A DNA stretch of 64,000 nt. Source: Flammulina velutipes (Eukaryota; Basidiomycota; Agaricomycetes; Agaricales; Physalacriaceae). Positions 46,992-58,835 of this stretch are shown here, one piece after another; the first letter of the stretch is position 1; each line of letters opens with the position of its first letter. A model generated the notes under the pieces. That model made no database searches. It worked only from the letters and a program-made list of their open reading frames with translations, and was not told the DNA's origin. The stretch is from positions 1,302,001 through 1,366,000 of the forward strand of contig CM022368.1 of assembly GCA_011800155.1 (NCBI GenBank), read 5' to 3'. Made by a program: the position numbers and the translations under genes.

Positions 46992-49900
46992 ATGGCCGCC
47001 ACTTATCCATCCAACGAACCTCCGCGCAAAAAGGTCAAAAAACATGTCTCCTCCGAACCGAAATCGGCACCTGTGGCTCAGCGTCTATTCGTACCATTTC
47101 GCGCACTTGGTCTCGTCACGAACAACATCCCTTTTGCTATGCAGACGCGTTCTTTCAAAGGCGCGACAGAAGGCCCGAGGGTTCACATTTTGACGTGTTT
47201 AGGGAAATCATGGGCGTTGTGGGAAGGAGGAAAGATGACTTTACTCTTCGTTGGTGCGTTTCTTGCTCATTGATCACTATTCGAGGCATTTATACAATCA
47301 ACAGGTCCTGAAACGCAGCATCCAATATTATGCTTAGTGATGGACGGAGACGCTGTGTGGGCCGCTGCAGGCCCACATGTCATAAAATATATTCGTGGAA
47401 AAGAGGTCTGTCTCTGTCGATCGACATAATTTCCTCCTGCTTAATTCGCGATTTGCTAGGTGCTACGAGTGTCCAGCCCTCTTGATACCACATTGTCATA
47501 TATAACAATATTTGGACCTCAACTCCTAGCACTGGATGAAGATGGCCGGTGTATGTTTGCTTGGGATACCACCACTGGAGGTAAGTCCATTCCAGGGCCC
47601 CACATCCATGTTCTAAATCGACTTGCAGAGCTTCATTCTACCATCCAATTTGAAGCCAACTTTACAGCGACGTCTATCCTTCACCCAGCGACTTACGTCA
47701 ACAAAGTTCTCATTGCAAGCAGCGAAGGAGCAATGCAACTGTGGAATATCAACTCGAAGTGCGCATGCCTTCGTATATTATCTCAGGCGCTAACCTCCCG
47801 ACTGTAGCATGCATCTGTATTCTTTCCCGTTAACTAAACTCGCCTCCAACACTCCTTCCACTGCACAAGCCATCACAGCTCTCGTACAATCACCCGCTAT
47901 AGATGTAGTTGGTGTAGGCTTCACATCCGGAGAAATATCCGTGTATGATATTCGCGCGGATGAACGACTCATGAGGATGTTTATGGACGGCGGTGGAGTG
48001 CGTGCCCTTGCTTTCCGAAATGGCAAGTTTGATTTTGTCTGCGCAAAGAATTCAATGTTCATCTTTCCTTAGATGGAGAGCCGATTCTCGCGTCAGCATC
48101 ATCGACGGGACATATTGCACTGTGGGATTTAAACTCTGGAGGCCGTTTATTACACATGGTTAGAGGTGCCCACGATGGTGCTATCACCGCATTGGAATGG
48201 ATACCTGGACAGCCTGTTCTTATCACTTCTGGAGAAGATAACAGTGTGAAGGTTTGCGTTTTTTTCGACTCGTCCATATGCATTGACTAAATCCGTTTCA
48301 CTTCAGCAATGGTTTTTTGAGTCACCCACAGCAGCTCCTCGGCTCTTGAAATATAGATCAGGGCATCATGCGCCTCCACATCTCATTCGCTATTATGGCG
48401 AAGATGGCAAGCAGCTCTTGACTGCTTCTAGAGATAGAAGTCTGCGCTGCACATCTGTTGTTCGCGACTCGCGATCTTTTGAACTTTCACAAGGTCCGTC
48501 TCATCTTGAGAAAGGTTGACATATCAAACCAACTATCTCGGATATAGGTTCATTGGCAAAAAAAGCAACGACTCTATCTGTGCCTCTTGCATCATTGAAG
48601 TTTCCTGCTATTACCTCGCTTTCTTATTCTGCCACTCGCGCGAAGGACTGGGATGATATCGTCAGTGGACACACCGAAGAGACCGTTGCTCGATCGTGGA
48701 ACATGCAAAGCAAGAGGCTCGGGAAGCACAAGTTCGCGTTCGCTTCTACTAGCGATGCACCTAAAGGCAAGGGAAAAGAAAGAGAACGTCCTTTAGGATC
48801 TATCAAGGTAAGTCGACAGAGCGTAATCAATGGCCTGTTTGCTAAAGCATGTGAACAGTCTGTGTGTGTGACTGCTTGCGGAAACTTTGGAATTGCTGGG
48901 ACTTCGACGGGTTCAATATACATGTGGAATATGCAGTCCGGCATAAAACGAAAATCATTCGACGTGGGTCCATGTCCTCCCGAGGTCGTAACAAAATTTG
49001 GTTCCAGTGGCAAAGCAAATAGCAAAATCCGTAGCATAACGGGCTTAGCGTCGGATGCTCTGAACCGAACAGTGATTGCTTCAACCTTGGATGGGACCGT
49101 CAATGTGCGTACAATGTTGTGTTATGTGCTCCCAATTTGACGAATCTCCGAAGTTTTTCGATTTCCACACGACGTCACTGGAACGAACACTCGTAATTCC
49201 TTCGCCTATTACCTCTATACTCCTACATCGAGACAACGGACTACTTGCCCTTGTGTGTGACGATATGGTTGTTAGGATTGTAGATATAGAAACCAAGAAG
49301 GTTGTTCGTGAACTTGCCGGCTTCCGTGGAAGAATACTCGACGTGGTGCGTAGCCGCTAGACGTGTCTCCTTCCAACTAGATCTGACTGGCTGCAGACTT
49401 TTTCACCGGACTCGCGCTGGCTCATTGCTAGCTCACTCGATTCAACTATCCGAACTTTCGACGTGCCTACAGGACGTATGATTGATATATTCAAAACGTC
49501 TAGTGTGGCAACGAGTGTATCATTCTCTCCGACGAACGATTTTCTGGCTACATCCCACGTAGACAGTGTTGGTGTCTTCTTATGGTGAACGGAATTGTTC
49601 TGACTCTCAGAAACTTGCTAATACTCTATGTAGGGCTAATCGGGCACAATACGACGAGGTCTCTTTCCATAGTGTCAGTGAAGACGATATAAAAGAAACA
49701 TCTCTTCCAACCATGCAAGGAAATGAGGACGAAGAAGGTACGTCTTCACGAACCTACTTCTAGGACAGATCTAACCTGCGAACCAGATTTGGATGAACTC
49801 GCACCGTTGACTGCACCGAAAGAAGCAAAGGACCTCTTCATAACTCCGCCGCAATTGGACGGGGAGCTTATCACGCTCACTTTACTGCCTCGAGCCCGTT

Positions 49901-50546
49901 GGCAAACTCTGCTCAATCTTGAAGTTATACAGGTATGACTTTCACACATGATTTTCGAACATCATCCTGATTCCAATGATAGCACAGAAATAAACCAAAG
50001 GAAGCTCCCAAAGCGCCCGAGCAGGCTCCATTCTTCCTTCCCACACTACCTGGCGTCGAGTCCCGCTTTGCGGTAGAAGATAAAAAGGATGCAAAATCGT
50101 CAAAATCTACCAAGCGTCTCACGAACATGGACGTACAGAGCCAATTCCAGAAATTGTTAGAAGCGGAAAGTCATTCTGACTGTGAGTGACATTATCAGAT
50201 ACCAACATCTTTTACTCACTCCATTGTAGATGAAGCTTTCTTCGACTACACGAAAGTCTTATCTCCCGCGGCGTTGGATCTAGAGATTCGATCTCTTATC
50301 ACGCTGGATAGCCTGCGCTCTTTCATGAATGCCTTGTGTCAACGGCTTAAGTCACGCAAAGACTTCGAAGCAGTACAGGCTATGCAAATTGTCTTTTTAC
50401 GCACACATGCGGAGGTCTTGATTGAGAACGAGGAGGTGCGGTCTACAATGGAGAAGTTGCTAGAAATACAAGAGCAGGAGAGCGAACGAGTGCTAGAGCT
50501 CATTGCTTCGTCTTTGGGAACTCTGGGCTTTGTACAAAGAACGTAG
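46992..50546 (+). CDS. UTP21: UTP21/WDR36, U3 snoRNP (SSU processome) WD40 protein
   Basis: Needed for 18S pre-rRNA processing in the nucleolus. Start MAATYPSNEPPRKKVKKH (basic signal), then RLFVPFRALGLVTNNIPFAMQTR, the typical Utp21 opening. Tandem WD40 blades follow over about 12 exons: CMFAWDTTTGELHSTI, MQLWNINS, VGVGFTSGEISVYDIR, HIALWDLNSGGRLLHMVRGAHDGAI, GEDGKQLLTASRDRSLRC, SGHTEETVARSWNMQSKRLGKH, GTSTGSIYMWNMQSG, TDSTIRTF-like blade and VDSVGVFLW. The Utp21-specific C-terminal domain has SQFQKLLEAESHSD, YEAFFDYTKVLSPAALDLEIRSL, and LCQRLKSRKDFEAVQAMQIVFLRTHAE. Ends SSLGTLGFVQRT. The window's second ribosome biogenesis gene after URB2, but on the small-subunit side. Confidence 0.93.
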
Positions 50547-50661
50547 GATCAAAATGCATTTTTTTTACCGTGTACCGAATTATATGTATCGCCGCTGCGT
50601 TCTAAATTGCGTCTACTTTCGTACAGATATGTGGCGCACAAGAATTAGGGAGTTTAAATGT

Positions 50662-51501
50662 TTACTTTTTATTCTCTGCCTCTATTTCCTCCTCTAACTT
50701 ACGTATCTTCGCAAGATGACCATCTCTCTGAGATTTGAGTTTGGTAAGAAATTCCTCGTCTGAGTATTCCGATAGGCCAAAGAGCTTCAAGAACCGGGGA
50801 AACAAGGCACTCTTCTCCTTCGGCAGTATGGTTGAGGGATTCTGGCGTTGCTGTTGACCGACGTAGGTGACGCGCATTACCTGAACCTCGTTATACAGAA
50901 GCTGCAGTAAGGCGCAGGCAACTCCTCCGGTTAGCGCTGCAGGGAGAACGGCTCTACGCCCCGCTGTTAACATACTGAGTACAGAAACATGTATGAGGAC
51001 GTTAAGTAGCTAACCCAGTAGACCGCGAAGGACCCCACCCGTGAGCGTTCCGCTAGCCCACGAGTCCGCAACGTATTGAGTGCGCATTTCAGTCCAGGTA
51101 GGCTCGGGAAATGATTCCGTGGGAGCATTCCAGCCTATGGAGGCTCTTCGACGCTCGTATGGCAGAGCAGGTATGGTGGAGATCAAGATGGGGCTGACGA
51201 GATATCCTCGGATGCCTGTAGCGCTTGTTGTTTTGTTATGCATGTTCTGGAATGGAGTTGAGACGCACTGAAAAAAGTCACAGCAGTCATAGCGCTATTT
51301 AACGCAGCAATGGCGGATAGTTGCCCATATTGCGGGTGTTTCTTGAAAATTTGGTAGATGCCTGTAACAAATGCACTTGACCCAGCTAGGGATTCGGGAT
51401 TAAAGCACCGAGCAAGGCAAGTAGCAGAGGTCCTAACCTGTTATTGTTGTGCCTTTGAGAACTGTCTCATGGGCAGTCTGCCAGTGGGTAGCATTACTCA
51501 T
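50662..51501 (-). CDS. Tim17/22/23-like multi-span membrane protein, possibly mitochondrial
   Basis: Four exons: MSNATHWQTAHETVLKGTTIT, then AGSSAFVTGIYQIFKKHPQYG and LSAIAALNSAMTAVTFFS. The next joins by a clean GTGCGT..CAG splice to IRGYLVSPILIS, RRASIGWNAPTESFPEPTWTEM, and SGTLTGGVLRGLLG. The last exon is SMLTAGRRAVLPAALTGGVACALLQLL followed by a charged tail ending KIRKLEEEIEAENKK, a short coiled coil. Three or four hydrophobic segments with glycine-rich GxxxG stretches resemble the Tim17 superfamily, which also includes complex I subunit NDUFA11 and assembly factor TIMMDC1. I cannot say which. About 220 residues, convergent with UTP21. Confidence 0.6.
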
Positions 51502-51667
51502 GAAGCCGCTGAACGTTGAATAATAATGCTCATGAAAGTTCAAGAAAACACGTCGTCGATCATCAACTCAATAATTACCGAACACAGCCACTAAATTGTG
51601 TGGCGCTTATTCTCCCAAAGCCATAGAGTTTTTTGTTGTTGTTTGAGCAAACTGATAGGGCTACATA

Positions 51668-53843
51668 TCACTTGAACATCATCACTACTTTACCGAAAGA
51701 TCCATCCGCCTCCCCACCGCCCGCTGCGATAAGCCATTGCTCGAGGCGCGGCCATCCAGCATCGAAATGCACTGAAAGTTCATCCGTGTGATGCTCGCCA
51801 TCTAGCAGAGGCAGAAGCTGCAGAGGATAGTTCAAAGGTAGTGGTGCACCTTCCGTGTTCTCTGTAAACGGATGAACAGCGGGTGCCGATGGCGATCTGG
51901 ATAGTCTGGGACGTATCGCTGCCAGCGCCGCCATCTTTGGCGAAGGCGGAGCGTTGGACATAGACATTGTCATATGTCTGCGAGAGTCAACACTCCCAAA
52001 TTTGCTCGAAGAGGGACTACTATCCTGTGGAGTTGTAGAGGTGGCGATGATTGCAGGGATTTGTGAACCAGTCGGAGAATCGGATGGTTGGAGGATTGTC
52101 GATGTGCGTGCGTTAGCACCCGGGCCAAATTGATCACGATTACGGACTTGCTCGAGTACTTTTTCCGCAGCGCTCGGTCTGCGGGGACGAATGCCTGGAG
52201 GGACACGCTGGGCGATTGTTGGGGTGGGTGGTGTGCTCGTTGCATTATCGGGACTGATGGAAGCGTTCAGAGGAGCAGTATACGATGATCTGCCACGTAG
52301 GAGATTCTGGCTCGACGAGGATGGTGAATCCAGGACCGTTGCAATTGGCGGTAGACGGTTGGAGAAGCTTTTGGAACGTTGTCGGGTTCCATCCGAGGTG
52401 TGCGCTGTATTGGAGAGAAGTAATGGCCAGCGATGTACACGACGCAAAAACCCCTGGGAAATTTATTGCTACGTAGTCAATCACTTCACGATGGGCTTAC
52501 CTTGATTACACCGAAGCTCGTAAACCGGCGAACGTCGATCCCAAGACTATCGACATTATGACCTTCCATCCACTCATATACAGTGCGGCCAGGTTTCATC
52601 CGCGAATATAGATGTAGGAGTGTGGGCCAGTCTGGGATATTTCTTCCAGGTTTCGTGACATACGGTCCACACTCCTTTTTAACGTGTGGTTGGTCCGCTA
52701 GCCATTGAATACTTTTACTCAGCGTGTACATGTTTGAGTACTGGAAGATATCAATTGTCATGATGACCTGGTAGTATCTTTCAAGTTGTTAGAAAGGTGC
52801 GCGGAGCAACAGAATAATAACACACAAGAAATGTGCTATCGCTTTTCGGGTGTAGGTAATATCGCAGTCGGCGAGCCTAGCAATGCGTCCGACATGATTA
52901 ACACCATCAATAAATTGACATATCTACAAAAAAGGCCATGAGCGATAAAGATACGTGACATCGAGTGAAGTTGTACTTTGACCATGGTTAAATCCCAGTT
53001 ATCCTCCACTTGTTTCGAGATGTTGATGAGTGCGACGGGAACCATCCAGTCTTTCACAGGGGGCGGGTTGGGATAGAACGGAAAGAGCTTCAGCTCGATA
53101 GAGTTGAACTGATCAATGGGAATGGATGTTTCTGAATATGAATTCAAATCTTCATACAGCTGCTCTAAAATAGCATGAAGCTCGGGAGATGTCTTCGGAG
53201 ACGATAAGAACCCAGACTCTTGCTGGGGAAAGATTCAGTGGAGCAGAATTTACGGAGGACTCGATAGACCAACCTCACAGGAAGTGAGAACTCTGCTCAC
53301 TTTCCGTACGACTGGTTCGTAGCAGCTCAGGTCTGCGCCACGGTCAAAGACAAAGCAAAGGTTATATCTGAAGAAGTTCCGGTAGTACTTGCCCTCCAAT
53401 TCCACAGGGAAGCCGATAACACGATGTTTGCCGGTGGAACAAACTACCAGACGTCCACATAATGGGCTAGGAGGAATAACATAGCCCGAGATATCGCTGA
53501 AATTGAAAAGAGTTCGATTCGTAGATGCGGACCGTTTATGCGATGATTGCATGAGCATACGCGAGTTTGAACGCATTTCCGTTGGCGACATCAGCGACGT
53601 GCTCGAGTTCCGCGAATTCAGTCTAGGGGAAGGTGTAGGAGGGATGTCTATAAGTGGGGTTTGAGGCAGAGGGGGATATGGAACAACGGTGTTGACATTT
53701 GAGCTGGTATTCAAAGCTGGTCCTGGCACCGTTATAAGGCCCTCTGGAACTTGATAGACGATCTTTGGGCCTTGGGAGTTGTCAAAGACAGCATAAAAGA
53801 CGGAAAGAACGCGAGGCAAGAATGAGTCGTAGTCCGAGTTCAT
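51668..53843 (-). CDS. NPR2: NPR2, GATOR1/SEACIT subunit (nitrogen permease regulator 2)
   Basis: With NPR3 and IML1/DEPDC5 it restrains TORC1 when amino acids or nitrogen are short, at the vacuole. Start MNSDYDSFLPRVLSVFYAVFDN, then GPKIVYQVPEGLI (longin-like domain). A Ser/Pro spacer, FSDISGYVIPPSPLCGRLVVC, HRVIGFPVELEGKYYRNFFRYNLCFVF and CYEPVVRKVSRVL follow. Then SFNSIELKLFPFYPNPPPVKDW, VNHVGRIARLADCDITYTRKAI, MTIDIFQYSNMYTLSK, and a winged-helix end with GRTVYEWMEGHNVDSLGIDVRRF. A long disordered Ser/Pro/Thr tract fills 51.8-52.4 kb and the last residues are GSFGKVVMMFK. The first ATG is at 53843, 47 bp from the OGG1 ATG on the other strand. Confidence 0.92.
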
Positions 53844-53890
53844 GGAAGCAAACAAAGGGAAACAACAGCTTGGCTTTCACCATCATAGTT

Positions 53891-55253
53891 ATGGCAACTC
53901 CGGTCGGATTCAACGCGCTGCCTGTGTCTCTCGCTCAGCTCTCCCTCGCAGCCGTTCTCCAGTGCGGACAGTCTTTTCGGTGGTCTATTTTTCCTCTGGG
54001 ATCTAAATACAAGGCGCCGGAAGACCATGAATATCGTCTTTGTCTACGCGACCGCGTCGTGTGTCTTCGACAGTCTCCTACCAATCTCTATTACACTACG
54101 CTTCTTCCGGACCCTCAGCCCACAGCTGCACAGCGTATTCTGCGCGACGCTGAGACGTTAGTCTGGATAAACGACTACTTTCAGCTTGACACGGATTTAA
54201 TTGCATTATACGAGGAATGGGCAACCCGTGACAGCGTATTTGCTGGTATCAAAGATCGCTTCAGTGGCATTCGAATGCTTAGGCAAGATCCCTGGGAGAA
54301 CCTCATTTCGTGAGTAGGTTTCACGTGCAACAACCCATATTTCAACGTTGCCAGATTCATTTGCTCCTCTAACAACAATATCTCCCGCATATCAAAAATG
54401 GTACAAAATCTCTGCAAACACTACTCTCCTCCCCTTCTTTCGACCTCAGGTCCTACGTTAGATCACCCCGACTCGGTCGCTTACCATCCGTTTCCACCAC
54501 CATCTGCTCTCGCTACTCCAGATGTAACCGCAGCCTTGCGGGAACTGGGATTTGGTTATCGGGCCGGCTTCATTCAGAAGACTGCTCAAATGCTCGTCGA
54601 TGGACACCCAACCTCTGGGCAATCTCATGGCGCGACCCAACGAGAGGCACCGGAATTGTGGCTGGAAGGACTCAGACAGCTGCCAACAGAGGAGGCACGC
54701 ACGGAACTTCTCAAATTTATGGGTGTTGGCCGAAAAGTCGCAGATTGTGTTCTGCTGATGAGTTTGGATAAGGTATGTCCGGCGTTGCCTATCTTTGACC
54801 AAGGGCTCATATTGTCCCAGCGGGAAGTTGTACCAGTCGATACACATGTGCATCAAATCGCGATAAAATTATACGGGATGAGAGGCTCTCTCAAAGGTAA
54901 AGCAGCCATGACGCCCAAACTCTATGATGAAGTCAACGCAAAGCTCTTCTCGGTTTGGGGTGATTATGCCGGCTGGGCACACTCGGTAAGTTGCATTTAG
55001 TGGTCGACAGCGACTATATGCTAAAACGATCGCGAAGGTCTTGTTTACAGCCGATCTGAAGGCATTCGCATCTTATGGTTTACCTGACGCTCATCTGGTC
55101 AACCCAGCGAATGCGTTACTTCCGACGCCACCCCCCACGCCGTCTCACCTGTCACCCTCGAAGCGGAAAAGCCCAGTCATCGATGTACCAGCACTTGTGG
55201 GCACTGCCGATCAAGGAACTTTAGCGGAGCGAGTCAAGAGACGACGGAGATAG
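53891..55253 (+). CDS. OGG1: 8-oxoguanine DNA glycosylase/AP lyase OGG1
   Basis: Removes 8-oxoguanine opposite C in DNA. Start MATPVGFNALPVSLAQLSL, then VLQCGQSFRW, the OGG1 N-terminal hallmark, LRDRVVCLRQS and RILRQDPWENLIS joined by intron to FICSSNNNISRISKMV. Then YHPFPPPSALA, LRELGFGYRAGFI, and the helix-hairpin-helix KFMGVGRKVADCVLLMSLDK whose Lys (codon 54734-54736) is the catalytic Schiff-base residue. After an intron, VVPVDTHVHQIA with the catalytic Asp (codon 54839-54841). The C-terminus is SPSKRKSPVIDVP and ERVKRRRR, a nuclear signal. An in-frame ATG at 53822 would add 23 residues lacking acids and overlap the NPR2 start. Confidence 0.95.
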
Positions 55254-55325
55254 GTCCTCTGGTAATTACCCTCCAGCAACTAGTGCAGGACCATCTATAT
55301 TCGGCTACGCGGTAATTATAACAGA

Positions 55326-57332
55326 TTATAGCATCACGACGCCAACGCCTCTCCCGGCTTCTTGGTCAGCTGTAGCAGTCATACCTGCTAACGGTGAGGT
55401 CCTCCAGTTGTATAGATAAAAGTTCAAGAAACCGTCGCCCTTTCCAAACTGTAGAGGAAGTTTAATAGGTTTAAAGTTGATATCGATAGAAAACCGCTTA
55501 CCTTGAGGTCACTCAAAAAGTACGAGTTATCCATCATCGTTAGAGCATTGAATACATCGAAGTTTGCTTTATCGGCGATGATAAGTGCATCGCCAATCAA
55601 GTTCTTCAGGTGTTGCTTGTATCCTTCAGCATCCTTTTCCCAAGATGCAGAAGTTGCGTAGTAATAGAGATATGCGGCCTCCAATACCGGATGTTGTGTG
55701 TTTCCGATGACCGTAGATGGCAAAGAGTAGAACGAGAAAAAATCCGTGATCTTGTGTGTTTTCGGATCCTAGAATAACTTGAGCGTGAACTCAAAATCGG
55801 ACGCGGAACGCGCGCACCTCGACAACATAGCACCAGGTCACTTGTCCCTTCCGTCTTCCTCTCCCTCCATCGCCCACGTTCCCTGTGCCGTTACCACTCA
55901 GAAGTTGATGTTTTATTTCTTCCGAGCTGAAATTAGGGACCATGTCATATCTCTGCATAAACTTGGCGAATAGCTCTGTGACGGATTCTACGTCCTTATC
56001 TTCCATTTCGCGAATGGCTAGACAGGGAGCATCTGGAAGCTTGTTGGTACGAATCATCCGTGCGAGAGTTGTATTTCTTGGGACGTAGGAGAACCGCACG
56101 TCAACAAGCTTGGAGATATTGATGGGTCGATGGTTGTACCTGAAGAAGAGTGAGGATATTGAAGATGCCAGTGGGATGTACGAACTGGCAAGTGGATACG
56201 GGAGTAGGTACAACTACCCCAGCCGTGTAGATGGCCTGAAAAATCCCTTCTAGATGGCAGCGGCGAGTTACCTCTTTAATCAGGACTGGCGTCAACCGTT
56301 TGGAGCGCAGCTTCTTGTGCACACAAAGGTAGTTGATCTCAGAGCATACAAGCAGACTGCAACATTGTCACGGGTAGCACATGCTGGAGAAAATGACTTA
56401 CTGATCGCGAACGCGGATAGTGATTGGGACGCCAGAGATGGACGCAACGAGTTTCTTGTTGGAAGAAACGCGAACACCGACATGCCAATCTTTGAAGTAC
56501 CCCGGAGGTTGAAGAGCCCTGCACGTTGATTCATATAATGGGAGAAAGGTGTAAGAAACTACACACCATTGCAAGAACTCGGCTGTATATTGGAACCGGA
56601 AGGAGGCCTCGTCGTCTTCGACGTAGTTCAAGGACAACAGATCATAAAGTTCTTTTGCCTGCGATAAGATTAGACTTAGATAAATTATGAGTAGCCAGGA
56701 CGCGCCTGATTAGGATCACTAATGTCGATGGTTGACCACTCGAAGTTATTAGGAAGCGCGTAAGGTTCTTGACGGACTTGGTCTTTTGGGACAGATGGCT
56801 CGATGTATCCATCATCGATGGGCGGTCCCTCACCTATGAAGCGTTAGGCAAGGCTAAATAGATAAATGATCGACATGCCAGGCTGTGGGACGGGTTGTGT
56901 TCCCCAGAACTGGAGAGCTTAGTACGCTATCTACACGAGTGTGATTGTAATACTCACCTTGTGTTCACCCATATCCTTTTTGTTTATTCCTCCGATGCCA
57001 GCTTTCCCTTTGGCCACATCCATGATCTTCATTGCTTCGAGCGCTTCCCTGACGTTCGCCTGTGTAGCCAACTGGCCTTCTGCACCTCCTTCGGCCTTGA
57101 CCTTGTCTAATACCTGGTCCACAAGCTCCTGTGGTATTTCGGATTTACCTTTCAGTGCATCCAACGCGCGCGCAGCCTTGGATTTCTTCTTTTTCTTCTT
57201 TTTCTTGGGTGCACTGGAGGATGTGGCTTCCTGGGGAGCGTCGTCGTCGTCGTCGGTGCCGGACTCGTTATCCTCGCGGTCTTTATCGACATTGTCAATG
57301 ACCTCCTCGATTCGTGCCGACTGGGATGCCAT
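55326..57332 (-). CDS. NMT1: Glycylpeptide N-tetradecanoyltransferase (N-myristoyltransferase)
   Basis: Attaches myristate to N-terminal glycine of proteins in the cytosol, on ribosomes. Start [14 protein letters not shown], an acidic stretch (TDDDDD), then a polylysine tract of eight Lys that targets ribosomes. A coiled region ends [10 protein letters not shown]. Catalytic core: [54 protein letters not shown], and [14 protein letters not shown]. Then [84 protein letters not shown] and [10 protein letters not shown]. The protein ends GRGVGVVML; the C-terminal Leu of NMTs acts as the catalytic carboxylate. Around ten introns. Confidence 0.95.
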
Positions 57333-57412
57333 GATAGTCGTAGATGGACGTGGATGGGATGACGTCGGCAGCAATTGAGCAACTACTTCCACTTTCGGTC
57401 TTAACCTCCGCC

Positions 57413-58223
57413 ATGATCACTTACATCCTCCTCGTCTCAAGACAAGGTTCGTGGCGCGTCGGTATAAAGCAAAGCTGCTAGTTAACGGCTCCTAGGCAAA
57501 GTCCGCCTTGCGAAATGGTTCACAACGATGCCGCCCAAAGACAAAGCCAAAATCGTCAAGGATGTAACTCAGCTTGTGTTGGCTCGTAGGGCTAGGATGT
57601 GCAACGTCTTGGAATACAAGGGTAGGTTACTCGCTACGAATAGCCCAGCGGGCGGAAATACGCCATACAGCATCCCTAACATCATCTCTCTAGATAAGAA
57701 AGTTGTTTACCGTCGCTACGCGTCTCTGTTCTTCATATGCGGCATCGGCTCTGGCGACAATGAACTTGTGACACTTGAAATTATTCACCGCTACGTCGAG
57801 GTGTTGGACCGCTATTTTGGGAATGTAAGTGCTTAATATTTGGTAGCCAGACTGACACTGAAAATGCCTTCACTTTTATGGTTAGGTTTGCGAGCTAGAC
57901 CTGTACGCGAGATGGCCGTTAATACATTTATTCGCCTCACTGAAACATCCCTATGCAGCATCTTCAATTTCCAGAAAGCCTATGCAGTAAGTTCCCCGCT
58001 CACCTCTTCCCTTGACACTCACCCTGTTAGATATTGGACGAGTTGATCATCGCCGGCGAGCTGCAAGAGTCATCCAAGAAGTCTGTCCTACGTGTGGTAA
58101 GTCGTTCTCAGCAGTAACCCGTAACATTTAACTCATTGTTTGCAGGTCAGTCAGTCGGATACTGTCGAAGAGCAAGAAAATTCGGAGGATACCCTGAGCC
58201 GCCTTGGATCCCGCATCGGTTAA
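57413..58223 (+). CDS. APS1: AP-1 clathrin adaptor complex sigma-1 subunit
   Basis: Small subunit of the adaptor that sorts cargo at the trans-Golgi and endosomes. The first exon encodes only MITYILLVSRQ; an intron (57447-57495) joins it to GKVRLAKWFTTMPPKDKAKIV. The remaining exons give [77 protein letters not shown], and ILDELIIAGELQESSKKSVLRVV. About 160 residues with five introns. The C-terminus, SQSDTVEEQENSEDTLSRLGSRIG, is as in AP-1 sigma rather than AP-2 or AP-3. Divergent from N-myristoyltransferase with 80 bp between ATGs. Confidence 0.95.
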
Positions 58224-58835
58224 ATTCTATGGACATCCGTCCAGTTGATGATTTCAAGACAGAATTCATTGAATGATTATTTAGTAAGGTGACTCCAGGT
58301 TATTGTATTTGGGAACGATGCGGCCGACGAATAGGTGGATCTGGTCTCCAACGGTGGTCGTATGACGGGAGGATGCACAAGCCCAGTACGTTGGGAGCAC
58401 ACGCCCGATAAGAAAGCGTAGAATTAGCACCACTGGTGGCAACTATCAGGTGGCCTTTCCGTTCCCCAAATGGTAGCATTCGTCTTTGCGAAATGTTCCG
58501 GCACCCCGTCCCGGAATCCCGATGTAAGCCTCGGCCGACTGGAAAGGATGGGGTTGAAGTGCTGCCAATGAGAGCTTGCGCATTATGTTCTGCAGCATTA
58601 TTGCGGTCATTTTGCTAGATGCGCGCTTCAGCGGGAACGAGGCTGAGCAGTAAATGTGTATCGCTTTTAAGGCGCAGCGTCTAGGCTGTGGCAGCGTCCG
58701 ACTATCAGCCAATCAAGGGCCGTGCCTTTCGGGTTCACTGTAAACAACAGTCAACAGTCATATCTCTTAAACCCACTTGAACCCTGAGACCACTGCTAAA
58801 TCTCCCTCCCACCGTTCTCCTCTCAATCTAACATA
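58224..58835. other. Intergenic, downstream of AP-1 sigma and promoter of glutamine synthetase
   Basis: Both neighbours read rightward. A GATAAG core (58407-58412) is present, the site of nitrogen-regulating GATA factors, though a single copy is weak evidence. The 40 bp before the glutamine synthetase ATG are pyrimidine-rich. No gene or repeat seen. Confidence 0.5.

Noticed and set aside
53765..53821. OGG1 reading frame open upstream of 53822
   Set aside because: No ATG in that part; it is the antisense of NPR2 coding sequence.
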